From the NCBI RefSeq assembly GCF_002072155.1, contig NZ_BDIY01000017.1:1-64000 (forward strand): DNA of 64,000 nucleotides, given 5' to 3'. The notes under the pieces are model-generated. The model was not told the DNA's origin, did no database searches, and saw nothing but the letters and a program-made list of their open reading frames with translations. The position numbers and the translations under genes are program-made. How positions within the stretch are numbered: the first letter of the stretch is position 1; each line of letters opens with the position of its first letter. This document shows, in pieces, positions 8,825 to 17,147 of this stretch. This stretch comes from Roseovarius sp. A-2. GTDB lineage: Bacteria; Pseudomonadota; Alphaproteobacteria; Rhodobacterales; Rhodobacteraceae.

Positions 8825-9484
8825 ATGAGCAGACAGAATTTCGGCGGGATCACCGCCCTTGAATATCACGCGCCTCCGGATATGGATTTCCCCGATATCG
8901 TGGAGGAGTTCGACATCGCCTCGCATGCGCTGGCCACCCAGGTGCGCCGCCTGACATGGGATGGCGAGGACGTGGCGATCATCGACCGCGAAAGCGTGCG
9001 CATCGCGCTCGGCTGGTTACCCGCACAAAAAGCGCAACGGCCGCATTACCTCGTGATCGCGGTCGGACAGCCCGGGCGCAGGTCGCGCGCGGCGCTCGAC
9101 CCGGCGGCATATGACACGCTACTGCGCCGCGCGGTCGAGCGGGTGCGCGAATACCTGCCCTTCGATGCGCAATTGAACGGCCCCGCCGGGCTGCCCGTCG
9201 GGTCGGCGCTGATCGACCACACCTTTGACCTGTTGACGGCGACCGCCCCAAAGACACCCAACGCCACGCGCCGCAGAAAGCGCCGCGCACGCGACGCGGA
9301 AAATTGGGCTGACGGCGCCGTGGACCCGGATGAGGTACGGTCTTTTCCGCGCCCCGCCTCGGTGCCGATGCGGCTGACAATCATCACCTTCGGGCTGACA
9401 TTGTTCCTGCATGCCCCGCCCGTGGGAGCCGCGCTCCTGACCTACACGACCCTGCGCGAGGCGCAGCCGTTGCTGTTCGGCTAG
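8825..9484 (+). CDS. conserved hypothetical protein with C-terminal membrane segment
   Basis: The 219-residue product is not one I can name. Residues 20-130 form a soluble mixed alpha/beta region (EEFDIASHALATQVRRL, RPHYLVIAVGQPGRRS), residues 140-175 are basic and disordered (TPNATRRRKRRARDAEN), and residues 180-210 are hydrophobic, with a Pro in the middle. The layout parallels the protein at 6971, with a similar membrane segment. It follows the transglycosylase gene by 94 bases on the same strand, so the three may work together at the cell wall; that is inference from position. Confidence 0.7.
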   Translation: MSRQNFGGITALEYHAPPDMDFPDIVEEFDIASHALATQVRRLTWDGEDVAIIDRESVRIALGWLPAQKAQRPHYLVIAVGQPGRRSRAALDPAAYDTLLRRAVERVREYLPFDAQLNGPAGLPVGSALIDHTFDLLTATAPKTPNATRRRKRRARDAENWADGAVDPDEVRSFPRPASVPMRLTIITFGLTLFLHAPPVGAALLTYTTLREAQPLLFG

Positions 9485-9534
9485 CTGCGGGGTCGGCAAA
9501 GTCCTGCTTCGACACTAGGCATTTAAGCCCCGCC

Positions 9535-10257
9535 TCAGCGTGCGATCACGTAGCTGTGGATCGAGAAAACGCAGGCCCGTGTCTCGGGCATGCGCAGCAC
9601 GCATTGCCGCTCCGAGCGCAGGAAGGGCAGCTTCATCGCCTCTTCCGGCTGCACACGCTGTCGCGGCTGATGCAGCGTCGCCTCGGCATAGTAGAGCGCG
9701 TTGAACCGCCAGAGCGGGCGGCCAGGCTGCACCCCGTCAAACAGCCGCTGCACCCGTCGCGCGATGCCGTCATCATAGGACGGCACCGGTACATGGATCG
9801 CGGTCAAGGGGCGGCCGATCTTCTCGGCCAGCCGCCAACTCGCCGGAAAGCACAGCACCGCCGCAGTCAGCACGTGTTCCGCGCCGCGCCGTTCCAGCAG
9901 GCAGAGATCCTCCTGCACCAGATGCCCCAGGGTGCCCATCGGATCGTCGCGGTCAATGGCCACGCTCACACCATCGGGGCGTCGCACCTCTTTTGCGGAA
10001 ATGACGTAGCCCGCTCCGTTCTCTGCCAGCCAGTCCAGCACATATTGCAAAAGCTCGGCCATCGCGGGCGCCGCCCCGTCGGTCACGGCCAGCACATCGT
10101 CGCGCCGCTCCGACAATAACCGCGCACGTTCAGCCATTTGCGCGCTGAATGCCTCGTCCACCAAGAGCCACTCCGCCATATCGAGCGGCGCGATGCCCGG
10201 CAGCGGGCGCTTGGCCTCCACGTCATAGGGCAGGCGTTGCTGCAATATCTCGGTCAT
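9535..10257 (-). CDS. DUF3445 / heme-dependent oxidative N-demethylase family protein
   Basis: The 240-residue protein belongs to the DUF3445 family, some members of which are heme-dependent oxidative N-demethylases acting on small methylamines. Family marks are PYDVEAKRPLPGIAPLDMAEWL at the N terminus, LVQEDLCLLER, AAVLCFPASWRLAEKIGRPL (residues about 135-155), IHVPVPSY and the C-terminal LRSERQCVLRMPETRACVFSIHSYV. The start at 10257 is chosen because it gives an ATGA overlap with the DUF6314 gene upstream and a normal family N terminus; an upstream in-frame codon at 10341 would overlap that gene by 88 bases. Substrate is unknown. Confidence 0.85.
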   Translation of the reverse strand: MTEILQQRLPYDVEAKRPLPGIAPLDMAEWLLVDEAFSAQMAERARLLSERRDDVLAVTDGAAPAMAELLQYVLDWLAENGAGYVISAKEVRRPDGVSVAIDRDDPMGTLGHLVQEDLCLLERRGAEHVLTAAVLCFPASWRLAEKIGRPLTAIHVPVPSYDDGIARRVQRLFDGVQPGRPLWRFNALYYAEATLHQPRQRVQPEEAMKLPFLRSERQCVLRMPETRACVFSIHSYVIAR

Positions 10258-10661
10258 TCGTCCTCCGGTCTGTAGCATGTCACCATGCGGTAATCCTTGC
10301 GTGGGCCACGCACTCGCCATGTCACGCTGAACTCCGGCCAATTGTCAAAATCATAGATGCCGTCATATTGATCCGGGTCGCACCAATGCGCGGTCTCTCC
10401 GCCCTCGGGTGGCACATGATGGAAAAACCGGCCATCCTCGAAAGACACCGCCAGATCGCTGTCCCAAGAATACCGCCGCTCCACCTGCATCGGCACATGG
10501 CCCTCGATCCGCATCTCGCCGGTCTCGGTATAGGCCAGCCCCGCACTGTCGCGCACCCAGACCGCGCGGCCCGTCACGGTGGCACGGCACCCATCCGCCT
10601 CGGCCACCTCGCGCGTGAACGACCACGCCCCTTCGAAATCCTGCAATCGTCTTGGCCGCAT
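10254..10661 (-). CDS. DUF6314 family protein
   Basis: The 135-residue soluble protein starts RRLQDFEGAWSFTREV and has the beta-strand-rich sequence typical of DUF6314, small lipocalin-like barrels of unknown function: repeated aromatic strands (RRYSWDSDLAVSFEDGRFFHHV, HWCDPDQYDGIYDF, WPEFSVTWRVRGPRKDYRM). The conserved GPRKDY motif is near the C terminus. It overlaps the DUF3445 gene by ATGA, so they are translationally coupled. It is divergent from purB. Confidence 0.85.
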   Translation of the reverse strand: MRPRRLQDFEGAWSFTREVAEADGCRATVTGRAVWVRDSAGLAYTETGEMRIEGHVPMQVERRYSWDSDLAVSFEDGRFFHHVPPEGGETAHWCDPDQYDGIYDFDNWPEFSVTWRVRGPRKDYRMVTCYRPEDE

Positions 10662-10751
10662 GCGCCGCCCTCGCCCCCGCCTTGCCGTGCTGTCCCTTAG
10701 CCACTACAAGCGCGCTCAACCGCTTTCCACACCAATCTGCAAGGACCGCCG

Positions 10752-12059
10752 ATGATTCCCCGCTATTCCCGCCCCGATATGGTCGCCATCTGGGAGCCCG
10801 CCACCAAATTCCGCATCTGGTACGAGATCGAGGCGCATGCCTGTGACGCCATGGCCGATCTGGGCGTGATCCCGCGTGAGAATGCGAAAGCTGTCTGGAC
10901 AGCTAAGGATGTCGAATTCGACGTCGCGCGCATCGACGAGATCGAAGCCGAGACGAAACACGATGTGATCGCCTTTCTGACCCATCTGGCCGAGCATGTG
11001 GGCAGCGACGAAGCGCGCTTCGTGCATCAGGGCATGACCTCGTCGGACGTGCTCGACACCTGTTTCAACATCCAGTTGACCCGCGCCGCCGATATCCTGA
11101 TCGCGGATATGGAGGGGCTGCTGGCCGCCCTGAAACGCCGCGCCTATGAGCATAAGGACACGATCCGCATCGGGCGCAGCCACGGCATCCATGCCGAGCC
11201 GACCACGATGGGGCTGACCTTTGCCCGCTTTTATGCCGAGATGGACCGCAACCTGACCCGCCTGCGCACCGCGCGCGACGAGGTCGCGACCGGGGCCATT
11301 TCGGGCGCGGTCGGCACCTTCGCCAATGTCGACCCGCGGGTCGAGGACCATGTTTGCGCCAGGCTGGGGCTAAAGCCGGAGCCGATCAGCACGCAGGTCA
11401 TCCCCCGCGACCGCCACGCGGCCTTTTTCGCCGCGCTCGGCGTTGTGGCGTCGAGCGTCGAGAACGTGTCGGTAGAAATCCGCCACATGCAACGCACCGA
11501 GGTTCTGGAAGGGGCCGAGTTCTTCTCGATGGGGCAAAAGGGCTCTTCTGCCATGCCGCACAAGAAGAACCCGGTGCTGACCGAGAACCTGACGGGGCTC
11601 GCGCGCATGGTGCGCTCGATGGTGATCCCGGCGATGGAGAACGTGGCGCTCTGGCACGAGCGCGACATCTCACATAGTTCGGTCGAGCGAATGATCGGCC
11701 CCGACGCCACTGTGACCCTCGATTTCGCCCTCGCACGACTGACAGGTGTCATCGACAAGCTGATCGTTTATCCTGACAACATGCTGGCCAACATGAACAA
11801 ATTTCCCGGCCTCGTGATGTCGCAGCGGGTCCTGCTTGCCCTCACGCAGGCCGGTGTCAGCCGCGAGGACGCCTACCGCCTTGTGCAGCGCAACGCGCTC
11901 AAGGTCTGGGAGACAGGCTGCGACTTCAAGACCGAATTGCTGGCTGACCCCGAGGTGACGGCGGCGCTCAGCCCGGCCGAAATTGAAGAAAAATTCGACC
12001 TTGGCTATCACACCAAGCATGTGGACACGATTTTCGCGCGAGTCTTCGGAAAATCGTGA
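10752..12059 (+). CDS. purB: adenylosuccinate lyase
   Basis: PurB catalyses two fumarate-releasing steps of purine synthesis: SAICAR to AICAR and adenylosuccinate to AMP. The 435-residue length and N terminus (MIPRYSRPDMVAIW) are canonical. The general-base region HQGMTSSDVLDTC, the histidine in GRSHGIHAEPTTMG, and the fumarase/aspartase signature GSSAMPHKKNP (about residue 265) are all intact. AAGGACCGCCG before ATG 10752 is the likely ribosome site. Confidence 0.98.
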   Translation: MIPRYSRPDMVAIWEPATKFRIWYEIEAHACDAMADLGVIPRENAKAVWTAKDVEFDVARIDEIEAETKHDVIAFLTHLAEHVGSDEARFVHQGMTSSDVLDTCFNIQLTRAADILIADMEGLLAALKRRAYEHKDTIRIGRSHGIHAEPTTMGLTFARFYAEMDRNLTRLRTARDEVATGAISGAVGTFANVDPRVEDHVCARLGLKPEPISTQVIPRDRHAAFFAALGVVASSVENVSVEIRHMQRTEVLEGAEFFSMGQKGSSAMPHKKNPVLTENLTGLARMVRSMVIPAMENVALWHERDISHSSVERMIGPDATVTLDFALARLTGVIDKLIVYPDNMLANMNKFPGLVMSQRVLLALTQAGVSREDAYRLVQRNALKVWETGCDFKTELLADPEVTAALSPAEIEEKFDLGYHTKHVDTIFARVFGKS

Positions 12060-12093
12060 TAGACCGAAACCCTGTTCAACAGGGAGACATTTC

Positions 12094-12252
12094 ATGAAAC
12101 TGACAGTCGGACTTGCCGCCCTCGCCCTCGTAGCCCTGCCCTCGCTCGCCGCGGCGGGATGCAGCTATGGCAAACAGAAACAGGCGCTTTCCTGCGCCCA
12201 AGGCACGACCTGGGATAGCGCGACCAATACCTGCCTGCCCACGTCGAGCTGA
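12094..12252 (+). CDS. small secreted cysteine-containing protein
   Basis: A 52-residue product with a clear signal peptide (residues 1-21, LPSLAAAG) and a short mature part with three cysteines (CSYGKQKQALSC, TWDSATNTCLP). The ending FD/WDSxTxTCLP resembles the last strand of chitin-binding (CBM14-like) modules, but the domain is far too short to be sure. The ribosome site CAGGGAGA precedes the ATG. It follows purB by 34 bases and may be cotranscribed. Function unknown. Confidence 0.75.
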   Translation: MKLTVGLAALALVALPSLAAAGCSYGKQKQALSCAQGTTWDSATNTCLPTSS

Positions 12253-12325
12253 TGCGGAAAGGGGCGGGATGATCCCCGCCCCTCTTTCACCGTTCTACAA
12301 ATACTCAAATCCGACGGCGCGCCGC

Positions 12326-13486
12326 TCAGGTCGGCATCCGCTCTTCGACGATGCCCGCCCACCAGCTGCACCCGGCCGGGATTGCCTCGTCGTTGAAGTT
12401 GTAGTCGGGGTTATGCACCATAGCCGTATCCCCATTCCCAACGAGGATATAAGCGCCCGGGCGCTCCTCCAGCATGAAGGCGAAGTCCTCGCCGCCCATC
12501 ACCAGAGGCGCCTCGGCGCAGTCGCCGCTCACCTTGGCCGCGACCGCAGCCGCAAACTCGGTCTGTTCCTCGTGGTTGACCATCACCGGATAGCCGCGAT
12601 GATAGGTCACCTCGGCCTGCCCGCCAAAGCCCGCCGCGACATGCTCGGAAATCGCACGCAGACGGGTTTCAGCCAGATCACGCATCTCGGGGCTCATCGT
12701 ACGCACGGTGCCGCGCAGATGCACCGATTGCGGGATCACGTTGAACGCGTTCGACGAGGTCTGGAACGAGGTGACCGAGACCACCACCTGATCGACCGGG
12801 TCGGCATTGCGGCTGGCGATGGTCTGCAACATCGTCACCATATGCGCGGCCATCACCGTGGGGTCGACCGTCTCCTGCGGCTTGGCGGCGTGACCGCCCT
12901 TGCCGGTGACCTCGATATCGAACTGATCGGTCGCGGCGAAGAACGCGCCGGGACGGATTGCGAAGCTGCCTACCGGGCGGCCCGGCCAATTGTGCATGCC
13001 GTAGACCTCCTGAATACCGAACCGTTCCATCAGCCCGTCATCGCACATCGCCTTGCCGCCTGCCCCGCCCTCTTCGGCAGGCTGGAAGATCACCACCACG
13101 GTGCCGTCGAAATTGCGCGTCTCGGCCAGATAGCGCGCCGCGCCAAGCAGCATCGCGGTATGTCCGTCATGGCCGCAGGCATGCATCGCGCCGGGGGTCT
13201 TAGAGGCATAGTCCACTCCCGTCGCCTCGTGGATGGGCAGCGCATCCATGTCCGCGCGCAGCCCGATCACCTTGCCCGAGCCGGTGGACTTGCCCTTGAT
13301 CACCCCCACAACGCCGGTGCGCCCGATGCCGGTCACGACCTCGTCACAGCCGAAAGCCTCCAGCTTCTCGGCCACCAGCGCGCTGGTGCGGTGCGTCTCG
13401 TAGAGAATTTCGGGATGGGCGTGGATATCGCGTCGCCATTCGGTGATGTCGCCGTGCAATTCGGCAAAACGGTTCTTGACGGGCAT
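12326..13486 (-). CDS. M20 family amidohydrolase (hippurate/N-acyl-amino-acid hydrolase-like)
   Basis: A 386-residue dinuclear zinc peptidase of family M20D. The metal and catalytic motifs are HAHPEILYETHRTS, MHACGHDGHTAMLLG (about residue 100), FQPAEEGGAGGKAM with the catalytic Glu pair, GMHNWPG, and the C-terminal MGGEDFAFMLEERPGAYI. It likely removes acyl groups from N-acyl amino acids; substrate is not evident. AGGAGTGCAGAGT before the ATG at 13486 decides this start over one 48 bases upstream. Confidence 0.93.
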   Translation of the reverse strand: MPVKNRFAELHGDITEWRRDIHAHPEILYETHRTSALVAEKLEAFGCDEVVTGIGRTGVVGVIKGKSTGSGKVIGLRADMDALPIHEATGVDYASKTPGAMHACGHDGHTAMLLGAARYLAETRNFDGTVVVIFQPAEEGGAGGKAMCDDGLMERFGIQEVYGMHNWPGRPVGSFAIRPGAFFAATDQFDIEVTGKGGHAAKPQETVDPTVMAAHMVTMLQTIASRNADPVDQVVVSVTSFQTSSNAFNVIPQSVHLRGTVRTMSPEMRDLAETRLRAISEHVAAGFGGQAEVTYHRGYPVMVNHEEQTEFAAAVAAKVSGDCAEAPLVMGGEDFAFMLEERPGAYILVGNGDTAMVHNPDYNFNDEAIPAGCSWWAGIVEERMPT

Positions 13487-13625
13487 ACTCTGCACTCCTG
13501 TTCGCATTTCGGGATTGCCGCCAAGGTGGCGCATTCGTGTGGGCTCTACAAGGGGGGCGATTTGCGATATACATTGCCGCGCGGCTCAGCTATGCGTCGC
13601 GGCTTGCGCCACGGGCGCGCGACTC

Positions 13626-15734
13626 ATGCTCAAGGCCCCTTTTTTGATGATCCCCCAGACCCTCTCTTCCGCTCTTACCGCACGCGGCTATGACACGCTC
13701 ACCCCCGTTCAAGAAGCCGTGACCGATGCATCCCTCGGGCAGGCCGACCTACTGGTCTCGGCGCAGACCGGCTCGGGCAAAACCGTGGGCTTCGGCCTCG
13801 CCATCGCCTCGACGCTGATGGGGGACGCGCCTCGCCTGCCCCCCGCCTCCGCCCCTCTGGCGCTGATCGTGGCGCCCACGCGGGAACTGGCGCTGCAGGT
13901 GATGCGAGAGCTGAGCTGGCTTTATGCCGAGACCGGCGCGCGGCTGGTCTCTTGCGTCGGCGGCATGGATGCCCGCGACGAACGCCGCGCGCTGGAACGC
14001 GGCGCGCACATCGTGGTGGGCACACCGGGGCGGCTGTGTGATCACATCAATCGTGGCGCGCTCGACATGGGCAGCCTGCGCGCCGTGGTGCTGGATGAGG
14101 CCGACGAAATGCTCGATCTGGGGTTTCGCGAGGATCTCGAATTCATGCTGGCGGCGGCCCCCGAGGGCCGACGCACGCTGATGTTCTCAGCCACCGTACC
14201 ACCGATGATCGCCAAGCTGGCGGAGAAATTCCAGCGCGACGCAACGCGGGTGACCACGCTGACCGGCGCCAAGCAGCACAGCGACATCGCCTATCAGGCG
14301 CTGCGCGTGGCGCCGCAGGATGCCGAGGGCGCGGTGATCAACCTGCTGCGGTATCACGACGCGCAGAACGCCATCGTCTTTGCCAATACCCGCGCGATGG
14401 TGGCACGGTTGACCGCACGCCTCGCCAATCGCGGCTTTGCCGTGGTATCACTCTCGGGCGAGCTCAGCCAATCCGAGCGCACCCATGCGCTTCAGGCAAT
14501 GCGCGACGGGCGCGCACGCGTCTGCGTCGCCACCGATGTCGCCGCGCGCGGCATCGACCTGCCCAATCTCGATCTCGTCGTGCATGCCGAACTGCCCACC
14601 AATTCCGAGGGGCTGCTGCACCGCTCAGGCCGCACGGGCCGCGCCGGGCGCAAGGGCGTTTCGGCGCTGATCGTGCCTGTGAAGGCGGTGAAGAAGGCCG
14701 AACGCCTGCTAAAATTCGCCAAGATCACGGCGGAATGGACGACGCCCCCCACAGCACAGGATATCGAAGCACAGGACCGCGCACGGCTTCTGGCCGACCC
14801 GGTCTGGGCCGAGGCCCCGTCCGAGACCGAGACCGCCTTTGCCGACGAACTCCTGACGCTGCACAGCCCGCAACAGATCGCCGCCGCCTATCTGCGGCTC
14901 TATCAGTCTCGCTGGTCCGCGCCCGAGGATCTGAGCGCGCCCGATGCCGCGCCGCCCGCACGCGAGCGCGCGCCGTTCGGGCCGAGCACATGGTTCGCGC
15001 TCTCGGTCGGGGCCGGCGACCGGGCCGAGGCCCGCTGGCTTCTGCCGCTCCTGTGCCGGGCCGGGAACCTCGACAAATCCGCCATCGGAGCGATTCGGGT
15101 GCAGGACAAGGAGACCTTTGTCGAGCTAAGCGACGCGGCGGTGGCCGGTTTTCAGTCAGCCCTCGGCGCGAATGGCGCGCTTGACGAAGGGATCACCGCG
15201 CGCAAGATCGACGGTGCCCCCGATCTCGGCCCCGCCCCGCGTGCCCCGCGCCAAGACCGGGACACGCGCGCACCGCGCCCCGACCGCGCCTCGCGTGACA
15301 AGGACACATCCCGACCCGCGCCCAAACCGCGCGCACGACCGGCCCTCAAGCCCGACCGTCTGGAAAAGGCAGTCGAGAGCGGCGCGGTAACGCCCGCGCG
15401 CAAACCCCGCTCAGACGCGCCTAAACCGGCCGAGAAAAAGCCATGGGCCGACAAGAAACCGGGCAAGCCCGCCTATGCCAAGACGCCCGGCAAGCCGGGG
15501 GCCAAACCCTTTGACAAGCCCAAGGCCAAGCCCGCGCCGCGCCCCGAGGCCCCTGCGGCACCGGCCAAGCCCAAGCGCAACCCGGCTAGCGATACCTCCA
15601 AGCGGTTCACCCCGCCGGGCACGCCCGGAAAACCCGGCAAGCCGGGCAAACCCAAGCCTAAGCCCAAGGGCGCACCCTCGAAATCGCGGCCGGGGTTCGG
15701 CGGCAGTACCCCGCCCAAGCGGCGCAAACCATAA
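13626..15734 (+). CDS. DEAD-box ATP-dependent RNA helicase with DbpA-like C-terminal domain
   Basis: Residues about 8-400 hold the two RecA domains: Q motif (LTPVQEAV), motif I AQTGSGKTVGFGLA, PTRELA, TPGRL, motif II LDEADEML, SATVP, and motif VI HRSGRTGRAGRKG. Residues about 455-540 look like the DbpA-type RNA-binding domain (WFALSVGAGDRAEARWLLPL, IGAIRVQDKETFVELSD). The last 150 residues are a very basic Lys/Pro-rich tail (KPGKP repeats), which could bind RNA nonspecifically. About 702 residues. ATG 13647 is an alternative start; neither has a strong ribosome site. Role: probably ribosome assembly or RNA remodelling. Confidence 0.93.
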   Translation: MLKAPFLMIPQTLSSALTARGYDTLTPVQEAVTDASLGQADLLVSAQTGSGKTVGFGLAIASTLMGDAPRLPPASAPLALIVAPTRELALQVMRELSWLYAETGARLVSCVGGMDARDERRALERGAHIVVGTPGRLCDHINRGALDMGSLRAVVLDEADEMLDLGFREDLEFMLAAAPEGRRTLMFSATVPPMIAKLAEKFQRDATRVTTLTGAKQHSDIAYQALRVAPQDAEGAVINLLRYHDAQNAIVFANTRAMVARLTARLANRGFAVVSLSGELSQSERTHALQAMRDGRARVCVATDVAARGIDLPNLDLVVHAELPTNSEGLLHRSGRTGRAGRKGVSALIVPVKAVKKAERLLKFAKITAEWTTPPTAQDIEAQDRARLLADPVWAEAPSETETAFADELLTLHSPQQIAAAYLRLYQSRWSAPEDLSAPDAAPPARERAPFGPSTWFALSVGAGDRAEARWLLPLLCRAGNLDKSAIGAIRVQDKETFVELSDAAVAGFQSALGANGALDEGITARKIDGAPDLGPAPRAPRQDRDTRAPRPDRASRDKDTSRPAPKPRARPALKPDRLEKAVESGAVTPARKPRSDAPKPAEKKPWADKKPGKPAYAKTPGKPGAKPFDKPKAKPAPRPEAPAAPAKPKRNPASDTSKRFTPPGTPGKPGKPGKPKPKPKGAPSKSRPGFGGSTPPKRRKP

Positions 15735-16252
15735 CGGCCCCGCGTGGCAATCGCCGGGACCGTCCTGTCGGGGAATCTGCGGCGGATCACATCTACGATC
15801 CACCGAGCAAGAGGTCTCATACCAACGGCCCTATAGATTGACCGTTTTTGCCTATTCGCGGTCACTGATTGAACGGACACGCTCGGGATCGTTTGCAAAG
15901 ACGTTCCATGCCTCGCAGCATCGTGTGACGATGTCATCGCAGGTATCGAACACAGAGCGGCTTCATTTACGGCGGCGAATTGACCCGGACTGTCATCAGT
16001 GTCGGAGTGCGTTTCGCGTGACCGCCGTCGGATAGCGACCCACGGCGTGGTGTAAGAGCGCCGATCATCTCAAAGTGTCAACGGTCCGTGCATCCAGGGC
16101 GGTGCGATAGCAGTCATATGTTCCGCCACAGCCCATCCGTGGTCTGGGTCAGCGGATAACGGGGTTTTCGCCACCCGTGGTGGGAATGCTGTTTCGCTCG
16201 GGACAAAACCGCCTATATTGGCCGCCACAGCAAACAGGATACAGGACAACCG
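15735..16252. other. 518-base gap without an intact gene
   Basis: Apart from the transposase remnant at 15831-15960, nothing coding is convincing. The stretch from 15961 to 16200 has codon use unlike the neighbours and no long frame. The promoter of the hypothetical gene at 16253 should lie near 16200-16240. Confidence 0.5.
15831..15960 (-). pseudogene. C-terminal remnant of an IS630-family transposase
   Basis: On the minus strand, a frame without gene context reads VFDTCDDIVTRCCEAWNVF, then NDPERVRSISDRE, a TAG stop where the family has Trp, and AKTVNL before a second stop (15831-15833). This matches the end of IS630-type transposases (order: D-I-V...CCEAWN, P-x-R-[IV]-x-SI-x-x-R-[ED]-W). 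There is no upstream transposase sequence, so only the last 40 or so codons survive. Terminal repeats were not found. Confidence 0.55.
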
Positions 16253-17128
16253 ATGCAGGTCGCACTTCACGCTGGCGCACACATGACCGATGAGGGCAGG
16301 CTGATTACCTGCCTCGCGTCAAACCGCGAGACGCTGGCCCGGTTTGGCACCAACGTGCCGCCCACCGTCAGCTATCACAAGCTGTTGCGCGACATCCTGC
16401 AACTCGCCCAGAAGGGCCCGCTCTCTGACGAGGCGCGCGAGGTGGTGGTCGATGCGATCAGCACCGAGGATGTCACCGACCGGCTGGTCCTATCCAATCA
16501 CGGGTTCTTCGGGACACCGAAAATGGCGGTGGCCGGTCCGATCCTCTATCCGGCAGCGGATAAACGTCTGAGCCAGTTTCGCCAAATCTTTGCCGACGAC
16601 CGGCTGGAGCTTTTTTTCGGCCTGCGCAACCCGGCGATGTTTCTACCAGCGTTGCTGCACGGCACGCCGTATAGCTCCGTCGCGCGGATGCTCGATGACA
16701 ACGATCCGACCGCGATCCGCTGGTCCGAGTTGATCGCGCGCATCCGCAACGCCCATCCCGACCTGCCGATCACCGTCTGGTGCAACGAGGACACGCCGAT
16801 GATCTGGTCGCAGATCGTGCGCGAGATGGCCGGGATTGACGCCACAGTGCCGATCACCGGCGAATTCGCACTGCTGTCGGAGATCATGACCAAACCTGGC
16901 CTGCAACGCTTCAACGCCTATGTCGACAGCCATCCGGGCATGACCGAGGTGCAGAAGCGACGCGTGATCGCCGCCTTTCTCGACAAGTTCGCGGACGAGG
17001 CGGCAATCGAGGAAGAGCTCGATGTACCCGGCTGGACAGAGGACGTGGTCACCCGCCTTACCGAACTATACGACGAAGATATCTATGAGATCCAGCGCCT
17101 CGACGGCATCCAGATGATCACCCCGTGA
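16253..17128 (+). CDS. conserved hypothetical protein
   Basis: The 291-residue soluble protein starts MQVALHAGAHMTDEGRLITC. The opening (a beta strand, HxGAH, then a helix with repeated NR...GTNVPP) resembles the way sulfotransferase-like proteins of roseobacters begin (HAGAHxTDE), but I see no clear PAPS-binding motif, so I do not assign a function. There is no signal peptide or membrane segment. The C terminus is acidic (DEAAIEEELDVPGWTEDVV). It converges on the M16 peptidase genes. Confidence 0.75.
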   Translation: MQVALHAGAHMTDEGRLITCLASNRETLARFGTNVPPTVSYHKLLRDILQLAQKGPLSDEAREVVVDAISTEDVTDRLVLSNHGFFGTPKMAVAGPILYPAADKRLSQFRQIFADDRLELFFGLRNPAMFLPALLHGTPYSSVARMLDDNDPTAIRWSELIARIRNAHPDLPITVWCNEDTPMIWSQIVREMAGIDATVPITGEFALLSEIMTKPGLQRFNAYVDSHPGMTEVQKRRVIAAFLDKFADEAAIEEELDVPGWTEDVVTRLTELYDEDIYEIQRLDGIQMITP

Positions 17129-17147
17129 GCCGTTCGGCGGCGCTCGC

